DNA of 64,000 bases, taken from Stratiolaelaps scimitus (taxonomy: Eukaryota; Arthropoda; Arachnida; Mesostigmata; Laelapidae). The stretch is taken from positions 21,627,501-21,691,500 of the forward strand of contig JABWDB010000002.1 of assembly GCA_019614645.1 (NCBI GenBank). Direction: 5' to 3'. Positions 23,714-35,629 of the stretch are shown piece after piece. Made by a program: the position numbers and the translations under genes. The first letter of the stretch is position 1. Each line of letters starts with the position of its first letter. Under the pieces are notes generated by a model. The model saw only the letters and a list, made by a program, of their open reading frames with translations, was not told the DNA's origin and searched no databases.

Positions 23714-24240
23714 ATGTCCGAATTTATATTAACTACTGGACCATCTCAAAGCTCGGTGCTTGGCCCCTTCATATTCATTGTTTATATGAACTTCGCTCTG
23801 CTCCAGATCTGTGAAAGCGATATGAATAAGACTATTGCATATGCAGACGAAACTATCCTATCTCGACTAGACCCCGCCAAGCTTAGCATATGGATTAAGA
23901 GAGCTCAAGATCACGTTGTAAAGGCTGTTCAAGATACTTGGGCAAGTTTCCAATGCTAGCAAAACTGAGCTGGTTTTATTCTCCTTTGTGATGCACTACC
24001 GGTCTGGGGAGGCGGCTATCGAATATCCTGTCAGGCTCAGATAATCCAGAACGATGCTTTTAGGGCTATGTACCGCTAATAGCCCGCCACTTCAATCGTC
24101 GCAAAACTATCGTTTGTAACACGTTTAGTTCTTTCGGGTACAACAAACACGCTCTAACCTACCGTTTGCTCTCAGTGTGGGGTTCCCTCCCTCGCAGTTC
24201 TGTTAATGTACCATCATTTGTAATGTATTATATTTCGAGT
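23714..24240 (+). pseudogene. Non-LTR retrotransposon reverse transcriptase remnant (C-terminal part)
   Basis: An open frame at 23714-23959 reads Q-S-S-V-L-G-P-F-I-F-I-V-Y-M-N, which matches the Q-G-S-V-L-G-P-x-L-F-x-x-Y-I-N-D motif. It then has Y-A-D-E-T-I-L where the polymerase YADD motif belongs, so the second catalytic Asp is Glu. Further on, in other frames, come V-W-G-G-G and Q-N-D-A-F-R-A, typical of the region downstream of the polymerase. Frameshifts and stops show it is inactive. Its start coincides with the outer end of arm C. Confidence 0.75.
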
Positions 24241-25161
24241 CTGGTGGTATGGAATACATACGCTATGTAAAACCATTCGTCAAAACGAAGTCCGCTGCGG
24301 ACAAATGACAGTGGATACAATCATTAAACTTTATTCAGATATTAGGAGAAAGCTTATCATCCGTCACAGGAGAGCGATGTGCAACCGAATTTTAATGCAA
24401 AGATTTTCTTTAGATATCTAAAGGGGCAACGCAATTTCTACTTTAGGCACCCAATTTTCGCTTGCTTTTATAATTAATCAAATAAACATAGAAGCTGATA
24501 ATAATGACAATCCCGCAAGAACAAAGTATCTAGATACTTAAAATCCATAAATAACTGCATATGAATTTCTTGGGGCCTACCTTCAGCGAATGTGATCTAC
24601 ATCCTACATTTTTTGAGATCCCATATTTAAATATATAAGCTGCTGAAACTTTGAACTGAACCGTTCTATTCGTTGGGTGAATGCTGAGGTCGGAATGTTC
24701 TAGATTTATATTACATCGTTGCGTTCTCATATGCTGCTTTGTCTCTTACAAAATTATTTATATACGCTACACAAAAAATCTGTATATTTTTGTTGTTTAG
24801 TAATTCATATTATTAATATATATATATATATATATACGGACTGGCAGCAGGCTGTAAAATGCCAGAAAAAGTAGGTTTAAAACCAGACATGACACATGCC
24901 TTCAAATATATCATCCATGAATGAATGACCATGATCAACTATGAATGATACTGTATGTTAAATACTACCCTCTCAAATACAACACCAGACTCCATAGTGG
25001 TTGCCCATTCAGCTTCTGTTTATTTCCTTTAACTCAAGCCAATGGTATCCGAGCAATTCTCTTTCATTTAGTTGCTCCCTGGGTATAGGCACACGGACAA
25101 ATGAACCCTAAATAATAAGTTACTTCTCGCTTATTGTTATTCTCTGGTGTCAGTGTTGTAA
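24241..25161. other. Intergenic between RT remnant and KIFBP 3' end
   Basis: AT-rich sequence with an (AT)n tract near 24815-24836. No coding feature is supported. It probably includes the 3' UTR of the minus-strand KIFBP gene. Confidence 0.5.
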
Positions 25162-26178
25162 TTAGTACATAGTGCTGCTAATCAGGTTCTGGATTGTCTG
25201 AGGCAGCAGCGCCATCAGTTCGCGCATCACATCCAGCTCTCCAGAAATGTAATGCTCGTGATCAGGGTACTTTCGAACGTACGCTTCCACCTAGAATAGA
25301 GTGGTCAAATTCAGTCACTGGTCATTAATAAGCGAACACAATAACTATAAATGAGATCGTTATGAACTCAACGATATTGAGCCACCGGTGAGAAGGCTCA
25401 TTTAGTGGTTTTAATATGATGCCCATGAGGTGGGGTTAATTGCACCAATTACACTGTTTATGGTAGCTGAATGAAAATGATGCGTTTAACAATATCGGGC
25501 GTTACCAGGGCAAAAAGGCCTGCTCCCTGAAAAGAATATTTGAGTCGAATATAATCAACGTTTATTATATATATATATCTTACTATATAATATTTATTAC
25601 ATTGTGCCGTGGTGCTAATCAGTATGCTGTAGGCAGTACTCCGTGTTTAAGAAATATGTCTTTTTAGCCATGTTACATATCAGCTCCAACATGAGCTCCT
25701 ACGTAAGACTTCGATAATAGGTTAACAGGTTAAAGTATATATGCACACAGCATTAACGTAGACCGGATTAATACTTCTTTGCAAATTCGCTCCAATGATT
25801 ACAGCCAATGACGACTTACCTGCTCGTAATGTTTTTTGCATTTCTCGAGGTTCTCGAGCTGTTCTCGAGGGTGGCCTACGATGCACTTTGATTGCAGGCG
25901 GCCAATGGAAAAGCGAGCTACCAGAGCAGGTCGCACATATGAGTCCTCCATCTTGGGAATACCGTCCGATCCCGCAGTTCCCTTCACGACGAAATTAGTT
26001 ATCAGGTCTAAGAATGCCTGATAATGCCTGCAAGATAGATAATGTAGCAACATGACAATAAAAAATGCACACACATGAGAAAATCGTTTGTTGTACAACA
26101 AATTACAATGGATCATACGAAGCGGTGTATATTTGTCGGTGTATAACGGCGTAGCACATTTACTTGTGCGTACGCAAT

Positions 26179-26219
<41 letters not shown>

Positions 26220-29200
26220 TTTAAGAGTACTTATCTAATTTCCATAAACGGCACATTTTGAATAAATTCTAATTGTACATTGAACGAAAGACGATCGCGA
26301 AGAGTCAGACTTACGCCATAGCTTTGTGGATGAGCATGTTGATTTTGTTGACGGGACCGTCGGTGGGTTTCAGCATACCTTTTGGCAATACTGAGTACTT
26401 CAGCTCCATCATCTCAGTATATACCTTCACGAACAAACAATTAACGGGTAAAATAAGCGAGTCAGGCAAAGTTAGACATTAATGCAATATGATTTAAGAG
26501 AAAATGAGGTGTAAAAAAATCGCCTGCTTGACATTTGGTATGAAAAACTCTTTGATGAATTTACAACAACGGTATAGGTCACTTTGCCGGTTCATGGATC
26601 TATATAACAGCTTGACCGTTGGCAAGTTCCCAGTGAACGGCGCAGCTCTTCCACATTTTGGTAGCAACGGTTAATGACCACGTACAGCAAAATTACTTAC
26701 CTCACCAAGCTCAAAGTGGATTTGCTGTAATTCGGCTGAATAGTATTTCGAATTCAAAATCTTGGCCATCTCATCCAGCATGTCGATACGCCTTATGGAA
26801 AACAGAACAAATAGTACGACCTTTCATTTCATGAGCTTCAAAAATCGCATTAGGGTGATCACGCACACTTGTGAAGAAGTACAAGATTTGATCGCATTGA
26901 CTAAATCATTTACATTTGAATGCAAATTGACGCAACGAATTCTTGCCAGTTTATTATCACACTCATCAAACCTATGCATAGATGTAATGTAAGATGAGAA
27001 CAGACATATCGATGTGATACAATGGTTATTAAACTTCAAACGAGAAACGCTTCGGGGCTAATGCAGCTCGACACAAATGTTTAAGCTGTTTGAAACAGTT
27101 ACCTCTTATGCATTTTACATTTGCGGTCAATGACAGGTTCCAGCGTGGCCAGATCGCGATAGAGCCTGGAGGAGTCCTGAATCACTAAAACGTAATCGGA
27201 TGCCCGATCATTTAAGCTGTAGTATGAAATCGCTTCGGTGATCTTCTTCTGGGCTGCGAGAAACACCTGCAATGTGATGACATACGGGTACCCTTCTACT
27301 TTAGCGAAAATATCGGGGTTATCTGAAAATAACAATAATAGCTGATCATATTTCGCCAATGATACGCAGTCTAAGATGTTCTATAAAGATCACTCGATCT
27401 AGTCGGCTGGTTCTCCAGCCGAACGTATCGGTCAAGTCTCATAATATCTAGCCAGCTGATGTTCTATACTAGGCATCCTTAGCCCTAGGTTTCAAAATAC
27501 GCTTTTGAACGAATACTCTATAACTGAATGATGTCGATTTCAAGGTCCACGTAAATTTGAGCTAACTCTCAGCTGTTCCCCTATATGATAGGCCTCGAAA
27601 TCACCTATTAGGCTTCAAGGTCCCGAAAGTATCAGTCATTGCTAATCCTCGTTACACCTACCTGTCTAGCTTCTTCGAACGTGTTGGCGGGATCAACTCT
27701 CCACTCGTTTTCTGCTGCCGTCACATCGTCGTGATCGATCAGCTTCATCGGAAGTGGTTGAGCGGGAGTAACCTGTACGGGCTTACCATCTTCGCGGTCT
27801 TGCTTCAGATTCTGTGATTTTGACCATCATCATCATCACATACAAACGACGAACACCATTAACGCATGCTCTTATTTACTCTGCATAATTATGTACCTAC
27901 CAACCTAGAAATTCCTTTTTTTTTGTTGGCTTTTCCCTGTTGTGGCAAATATCGATAGTGTATTGTAGCGCGTTAATATATCTAGTGAAACATTCAGTAG
28001 CCGTTGGCAATGATCAAATAGAAGAAAGTGTCTACAAACTTACCTTTGATGCCTCGAGGTAAATTACGCCATACTTGATCCAACAGCGGGCCACGTCGGC
28101 TCCACGCCAGGCAAGCTTTTCCGCATCGTCGGGTTGGGCCTTCGTACGCGTTTCAGCCAGCATATGGTCCGCACAGGCCAGCAAATGTACCGCTAGCCGG
28201 AAGTCGTCCCTGAGGAATACGTCCGAGTTTCACTTGCGACGGTTAGCTTTTAAGTGTTACTGCTTCAAATGGTATTATCATTGGGTCGATATGTTAAACC
28301 TGTTTTGAAATGATAGAGCTCAAAGATGAGCAGGTGGAGACAGAATATGAGGTGCGAGAATAAATTAACAATTGAAACATTTGAGAAAGATTTTGCTCAA
28401 ATCGATAATAACTAAAAAAAAATCGATAATACAAAGAGTGTGTTCTCTAGATTCTCTCACTTCTATATAAATAGCAAGCAATGAATACACAGGTGTCAAA
28501 CATTTACTACGATCATTGTCATCATACGATATCTACAGGGATATAATATACAATATACAACCGATAGAGGAAGAATTGACTAAGGGTTGCGGCATTGACC
28601 GCCCAGTCGACCGGATCGAAGAATGAAAGGAATTCTCGACACTTGAGTTGTTTCTTCAGAGTCAGATGACAGTACATAGCGGCGGACTCCTTGTCACCAA
28701 GATGTTGATAGCATTGAGCCAAGTAGTACTTGGTCTTCGTTCCTGACCATGATCAACAAATACCAAAGGATGAGTTGCATTTTAGAATGGTGTGCATAAG
28801 CGCACATATATTGTTGTAACTACACCACGTTTTTCCTGTGACCACCTACTATCCGGATCTACAATGATCGAGAATAACAAATAAATGGTATTCTTATTTC
28901 TTGTGATAATTATAATAGATGATACTACCATCTGTATATTTCAATACGTTGGCGAACACCTGTGCCAATAATCGTTGTTCAGATTCATCCATAATTAGGT
29001 GCCCACGTTGATGGCCATCGTCAATTTGACAACAATTACAGAATATTCGGTATACGAAGAGTGCTGCCTTTACTGGTAAATGTTCATCACTTGTGAGATC
29101 TAAAACACTGTAAAATTCCAATTCCGAGAATAAGCCACAATTCAAAATATTTCGAGTTAACTAATCCAATATGAAGCGATCAAGGGATACCTTCCTCCTC

Positions 29201-31354
29201 GATCCACAAAGAGTACTTGAGTTTCCGGGGGATGGAATCTTTTCCAAGCAGATATTCGAGGTGGTGAGTAGCTCCGTCCAGTTCGGCTTCAGTCTTGAAT
29301 CGTTCGTTCAGTGTGTTATAGATCTTCTCGGCAGCCTTGAGCTTTTGGAGGGCCTCCTCGAGATGGCTCCTAAATGAAGATTATGAAGAATATCAATGTA
29401 CGCAATTATTCACCTTCGATCATATGGACATTCGTCACTATATCAATTTATTCCCCTTACCCTGCAGAAAATATTTCGAGTATACGGAAATGTCCAGTAT
29501 GTGACACTGCAACGAATGCGGCGTCATTGTGCATTTATTGATATTTCCATCAGATAATCATGCCCCAATAATATTGTCCAAATTATCACCGATGCCATAC
29601 TCTATTACGTCATATGTGTGTATGTGGGTATATGATAGTTATAATTTCTCTTAATAATACGAAGTTATACTGCGTTTAGGGGTACAGATGTCACGCACAT
29701 GGCTGGTCTCCCTGTTCCATGATAGCGAATGCGAAGCTCACTGCAGGCTGCTGCTTACCTTGCTGAGTCGACGATAGCCAGTTGGTTTAGCACTGACATA
29801 TGAAGAATAGCTCTCGATGGAGAGGTCGGCGCACTATCCACAAGAGAAGGCAATGCTTCAATGGCCTCTTGAAGCTTTTTCACGCCACCACCAGCTTCTT
29901 CAGTATCAGCTTCGATGAGCCCTGCAAATGAAAATCCGAACGACCAGCGTTACAAGCTAAGCCTTCCAGCTAGACGCAGGTCAACACGGTGATTTACTAG
30001 AGCATTCCAATATGCATTCACATTAGTTATTTACCAACATTTAATATTTGGTCTTTGTTTAGCCAAGTCAATGGTGAATTTCTAACGAGTCCTGTTGACA
30101 CCCGAGGGTGGCCTTCACTCATACAGCGAAACCAAGCTGGACAACAGTGGCATACCCATTTCGTATAAGATTTGTGCCGTGGCAAGTTGCGCCTGCTCCG
30201 TCTTGTCGCCACGGTTCTTCAGGTTGTTAAGTGCATTGCCGAGGTGCTCATTAGCCGCGTACAAGCTTCGGAAGGGTTCACGAACGGGGTCAGAAGCGTG
30301 CTCTACGTCGATGCACGTACGAGCCTGTTATCATAAATACGTGAAAATGAATGCCCAAGAAATGATTAGCGTATCGAAAGAATCAGGCAACACGAGAGCG
30401 AAAAGCGATTGTGAAATGGGGTTTCATATTTTGAAATGTATCATTTCGGATGGCTAATTCCCCGCCGTTTATTTATTACTATGAGATATTATGATAAGTA
30501 TTGTAAACACACCTAGACACAACACAGCCACGTGATGCGGAAAAGCTCGTACAGTGTCCACCTATGTCTAGATATTTGTACACGTGTATTATATTGAATC
30601 TATTCGTGAAAATATGTAGAGATGCTCCAACCTTTCTGTAGAGGTCCTGAACGCTTTTCTCAGCCATCTTGACCGATGCTGCTGCCGTCTGCTTTGTGTA
30701 TTTAAACTGCCGCAAACGCGATCTGTGAAAAAGGTACAGCATGAACAGTTGATATCATGTCATCAAAAGAGTGACCATGAAAAATGTAATCGTTTAATCA
30801 ATATTTGCTATTTTCACAAGAAAACAATTTACATGGCATGTTTCATATCGTCTATAATATACACCCTGTACATTGCAAAGTAATGTGCCCTGACGACAAA
30901 AGACACCTAACTACAATAAAAGAATAGACAAATTACATATTCAGTCATCCTGTACGAGGCGGCCTCATAGTAGAATATATAATAAGTCACTGAATTAGGT
31001 GACAAGTGATCTATCGATTAAGAGAGGGTTATTGGTTACACCTTATTCATGTAATTGATAATAAATACTCATTGAAAGTACTGCAGCTTAAGCATGCGAC
31101 GCAAGACTTAGCGCTCACAATGACAGGTCGTCTATCATGCTTGAATTAGCACAAACAAAAGTCGAGATATCGCGTACAGAGATACAGCCGGGTGTTGAAG
31201 CCTATTCTTAAAAAAAATGCGTACAAAATGTTTGCTTGACAAAAAGCACACATATTTTGCTATTGTCTATTGGCGATGGTCAAACTTACCCGAGCTTAGC
31301 CAACCAGCCCCCGTTCTTGACACCGAACTGAAACCTTGACTTCAGTTTCGCCAT
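25162..31354 (-). CDS. KIFBP: KIF-binding protein (KIF1-binding protein / KBP), 13 exons
   Basis: Exons in transcript order: 31354-31290, 30722-30632, 30324-30156, 29921-29759, 29369-29191, 28742-28562, 28209-28044, 27811-27662, 27266-27103, 26791-26701, 26424-26315, 26027-25820 and 25290-25162 (TAA). All junctions are GT-AG, the phases are continuous, and the total is 621 codons, matching the vertebrate protein length. Diagnostic runs are Y-Y-L-A-Q-C-Y-Q-H-L, W-A-V-N-A-A-T-L-S-Q-F, E-E-A-R-Q, R-K-C-K-M-H-K-R-R-I-D-M-L, E-M-M-E-L-K and V-R-P-A-L-V-A-R-F. The family is an alpha-helical TPR-like protein that binds kinesin motor domains (KIF1/KIF18 types) and regulates their access to microtubules. 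The start is uncertain. The ATG at 31354 gives a basic 22-residue leader, while an in-frame ATG at 30667 (M-A-E-K-S-V-Q) would give a shorter product that begins nearer the conserved part. Confidence 0.93.
26183..26216. repeat. (AT)n microsatellite in a KIFBP intron
   Basis: About 17 AT units, between the exons at 25820-26027 and 26315-26424. Confidence 0.95.
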
Positions 31355-33621
31355 ACGCGCCAAGGTTCCCCCACAGCTAACAACTGGGTCAGTCAGCCAC
31401 TACCTGACCCCCAACTGTAATGTCTAAGCCAATTTCAGCTTATGACATGGATGTACACGATATACGCAGAGCGTATTAGTTGCGACTATAACTAATTGTT
31501 TTGCCGCAGAAAAAGTACTCACATCGAAATGGAATAGCCATCCATTTGATAATGAATGGCTACATTTCGATCCACAATTTGTTAGTTATTTAACGGCAAA
31601 CTCCAACGGATGAGTGTGATTTCACTGGCATTACGTGCTGTAGACTTATGCTCATTGTGTTTTGAAAATACCATTGGTGCATTTTACTTCTAATTACATA
31701 GAATGAAAGCGTCGCCGAGGCGAAGACAGAAGTTGGAACCCAAGTGATTCATAGGTGTCCATAAACATCTTACAGACTGACTATACGTTTCCCATATAGA
31801 AAAATGACCATTGCTTTTGGTTGGCGTAATACAGATCGAACAATTAAAAATGATCATGCTCACGTACGTAAAATGTTCGCCCATATGGCTGAGCATAATC
31901 TTTCGCTGACCGGACAACAGCGAGGCAAAATAGTTCAATCAAGATGACCAACGTAAGTTTTCGCCGTAGATAGCTGAACTTTTGGGGCACCAAGCACATC
32001 GCTGGTGATATATTGTAAGCTTTTAGGCATTTGACACATTCAGCTAAATATGGACCGATATGGTCTCTGTGAATCTCACGAGTATACTTCGAGCGACGTC
32101 CCCTTCAACACCGAAGCCTGGTGGACCTCTACGAATCACACTGCATATCACAGACAACCGATTCGACGACGGTTAAGGAACAAATCAGTAAAAATGCACG
32201 CACACACTACACGGATTGATGTCTTGACTCCCGGGGATTGCCTACGTGTTATCTTTCTAGGACAGATATCATCATTGTCAACAAACAACACATACCACTC
32301 AGCAGCGTCAAACCCTGCAATAAAATCAACTTCGATATGCGCACAGAGCAATCAGGTCAAAATGCAGGCGAGTGGGAGAATTTCAGAGAGTTTCAAACAA
32401 AAATTATCAAGCACCAGTCAGGTCTGTTTTGGATACTCTAAACACCGGTGTGGTCTAGCCGGCAGAGATCGAGGCTCCCAAAAATGGGTACTGGTTCGCT
32501 TCGACTCCTCAGGGCGAAGATACGATGCCAGCCGGAGGAGGCCGAGGAAGATTCTGGCCCTTTCTTTGGGGAGAGCAGATCTCGAACAGGCAAGAAAGAC
32601 GACGGGTCGGGAACGCCGGACCCAGAGAGCAGGCGGGTCCTTGATGGGCTACCAGTCTGGTTGAGAAATGCGGCCATGCTGCCTGTGGCACAGCTACGAT
32701 TTATCGAGATGAGTGTGCGTGTAGCACGTGCTTGCTAGTCGATAGTCGAGATTATCCCTGCATAACAAATATCTAAATACATCGTAACAAAATGCATGTG
32801 CCTGCCATTGGCGCCGTTGCTGTGCTAAGCATAGCAAGAGGCTGACGATCACTAGGGAGAATATTTCGCCCAAAAACGCATGTGAAGATATTCAATGAAG
32901 ACATCGAAGCGAATATTGCCTTAATACATGCACAGAGCACCCACATATCATAGTGGGTTTATCGGACGACTTCGTCAAATGATCTACACATAAACAGCCT
33001 TAAACAATTTAATGGTGATAACGAACTTTAAACGTTGTCAGAGTTGACCCTCAGCCGTCGTTTCGTGTGAGGTCTCGGTGTTAGTTCTAAATTGGTAATT
33101 AATTCTCATCTGTATCACAACGAAGTCCACTTTCGTGTATCCTACGAACAAAAACAACAGCTTAAATAACTACAAGTACACAATGGCGAGTTGGTATGAA
33201 CAGCTAGTGTTTATTAACGTCAACATAGTTCTTTTTTTGTCGGCACAATTTACGTAAAAGCTATTTAAAATGTTTTGTACAATTATCACTTCGTCGACAT
33301 TTATTGACTTGATCGTCAGATACAACCGCATATAAATATTTACGGTGCACAAAAATCATTCATGTTTCAGACAAACCATCATTCGGGGTTGATGCACTGC
33401 GAACAATCACATGGAAACCTAGCCTGACAACCACCTTACTAGGAGAACAATACATAGAATAGTGGATTGATACTTATAAAAAATTGATCAATGTTGTCCT
33501 TCTCTGTTTAATTTTGCGTTATTGAAACCAAGGATGTTTATCATCTGCACTCTGACACGCCCTGACGTCACGCATTCAAGGATCAGCTATTGCAGAGATA
33601 TATGTATCTGCACTTACAGAT
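31355..33621. other. Intergenic between KIFBP and TRAF-like gene 1
   Basis: It presumably contains the KIFBP 5' UTR and promoter, and the 3' UTR of the TRAF-like gene. A GC-richer block at about 32448-32740 stands out from the AT-rich surroundings and starts with a tRNA-like stretch. The longest open frame (32050-32664, +) crosses this block and shows no known domain, so it is not called. Confidence 0.5.
32448..32535 (+). repeat. Possible tRNA-derived SINE head
   Basis: GTGGTCTAGCCGGCAGAG resembles an A box, and TACTGGTTCGCTTCGACTCC resembles an expanded B box about 40 nt later. The sequence is GC-rich relative to its flanks. There is no second copy in the window that would confirm a family. 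Confidence 0.35.
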
Positions 33622-35629
33622 TTAGAGGGCTCTTACGGATGCGCTGTCTGCATCAGGAGCACCGACTGCGACAGACACACAGAATTTTCCATCCACAAGG
33701 CACGCCGTTGATCTTAAACTAGCTACCCCTACAAAACGGTTAAAGTCTTGGCTAGCATTTTCAGGGTGACTGGAACGTTTACCGTGTGAACTGTTTTCCC
33801 GCACTGAATTGAAAGTCTGACTCTCAACAACAACGCCATGCTTATCGTGAAATCGCAAGGTGATCTTCCGATGTATTGGCGAGGGCGCTATCGATCTTAT
33901 ATCATTCGTGGGGGACACATAGAGACCCAGACGTTCATCACCGTCAATCGTTTCCAGCGTCACGAATATCTTAAAAGGGAAACCCGCAATAATCTTGTAT
34001 TGCGGCGCGGATTCTAGATTTGATTGGCTTGTCCTGAATTCGGTATAGAGTGTGTCGAAATCGAACCACAAGATCGCCTCTTGCAAAGAAGCAACTCTAT
34101 CCATTAACGTACGAGCCTCAACTATCTCTCTTCGAAGGCTATTCGATTCATCATGCACATACTCTCGTAATGAATTCGTGTCGTTTTGGTAGCACAACTC
34201 ATTTTGTCTCGACCTTCGCAATGATCTTGTCTAATTTGTGCTGAAGCACTCCGATAGCATCGGTATCCTCGCCTTCACCAGTGATCTTCCTCGGTTCACT
34301 CCATCCATCTTCTATTATCTGTTGCCGAATCAGACTGCGAACTCTCTCTTCAGTCAGCTGTTCCCCTCGCTGAGTTAACGAGTTAGACAAGTTATTGACA
34401 CTTGTAAAAAGGGTAGCGATGTTGTAACCAAAAACGCCGGAATCAGCTTCTCGATCAGACTCATTTGAGATCGCCATCAGTTCGAGGTCAGCAAGCTTCT
34501 TCCGGAAGTCTGCGTGGTTCGCCTCAATCCTCATATCGTCCACCTGCTTCCTTAGTTTGTCGACTTCTTCGCGAGCCAGTCTACGGACATTATTCACATC
34601 GATCGCTTGCGCGAGGTTGATCGTGGACATTGTTTGGTCGACAGCGGTATTAATAATTGGAATCATTTCCGTGAAAACATATTCCTTGGCCGTTAGTTTA
34701 TCGGCGTCGATTTTCTTCTCTATCATATCAATTCGCTCATGTGTCTTTAATAGGCAGCTTTCCATTTTAGTCATCTGCTGCTTGTGCTGGTCGTCTATGA
34801 TGGCAGCTCCCCCCTCTCGAATATCCTGAATCGCATTCGTGATTCCATCATCTGGACTCGCTCTGCCCTTGGGCGTTGTCTGGGTTGATTCTTGGTTGGC
34901 AATGTCGCGTAACCCACTGTTATCAGTGTGGTGTCGTGCACCATCGATTGACGGAGTATCTGGCCGAAGAGCAGTCTTGGCGAGTGCGGTGATCTCCTTT
35001 AGAGGAATGTCCGCGTCCGCGGCCAGTTCATAGCCGACAACTTTGAAGAGTTGGATCATTTTTTCGGACATCTCCCGAACCTCCTTTATGACTGAAGTCA
35101 AGCCTAAATTGGCCTCTGTGACGACTTCATTATCAATTTGCGTCGTCTGCTTGGTTATCAATGACGAGATGGTTGAAACACTTTCCTTCAGATCTCGTTC
35201 TGCAGATGAGCGCAGACTTCGTCCGTTATTATTTTGTGTCGTGGACCCTGTATCCCTATGAAATCGAATATCGTCGGTCGCGACATGTGCGTGGTCTGTT
35301 ATGAGATGCTTCCTGACAGAAGCAAGGATACCCTCAAAGCCACATTCGCAACGAAACAGCACCTGGGCGAGTATATTGACAGGAACACCACGTTGCCGTA
35401 ACGGAACCATGCCACAGCATTGGGGGCACCATCCTAGCTCTCCGATACGTGGTGATGAAGGTACAGCACAGTTCGAGCAGATGACGTGATCCACGCTACA
35501 GATTAAGACCGACGGTCCCGCCGTACCGCAATTCAGGCACGTGCACTCATTGAGAATCGAGGTAGAATATACAGGCGTGAGGTTCAAATGACCCACATGA
35601 AGTTCCGGTGGTAGACCTTGAAATCGCAT
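33622..35629 (-). pseudogene. TRAF-like protein 1 with a single-base frameshift
   Basis: Frame 1 (35629-34199, 476 aa) starts M-R-F-Q-G-L-P like the neighbouring paralogue. It has the same N-terminal zinc-binding pattern (C29-x-C31-x2-C34-x9-C44-x3-H48-x2-C51-x2-C54, then C-x2-C), a TRAF-type zinc finger (F-R-C-E-C-G-F-E-G, R-K-H-L), and a long helical, Glu/Lys/Ile-rich coiled-coil region. It stops at 34199. The MATH/TRAF-C domain follows at once in another frame (34221-33622): W-F-D-F-D-T-L-Y, Y-K-I-I-A-G, L-G-L-Y-V-S, F-V-G-V-A-S-L. The two frames overlap by about 20 nt around a run of four A (ACAAAATGAG). TRAF proteins are cytoplasmic adaptors of TNF/Toll-type signalling. The break may be a recent real mutation, a sequence error in the A run, or recoding. 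Codon integrity on both sides argues for a recent change or an error. Confidence 0.8.

Larger units (their letters stand above)
18781..23735 (+). repeat. Right arm (C) of a large inverted duplication
   Basis: Reverse complement of about 13212-17994. It carries kinase gene copy C. It is longer than arm B in three introns: about 19229-19648 (SINE-like insertion), about 20125-20560 (AT-rich insertion) and about 20978-21131 (SINE family 1). It lacks the 266-bp segment of arm B. Retrotransposon sequence begins at or just inside the outer end. Confidence 0.9.

Noticed and set aside
32050..32664. 204-codon + strand frame
   Set aside because: It crosses a GC-rich, SINE-like block. There is low sequence complexity in its Arg-rich end and no domain; competing frames run on both strands.
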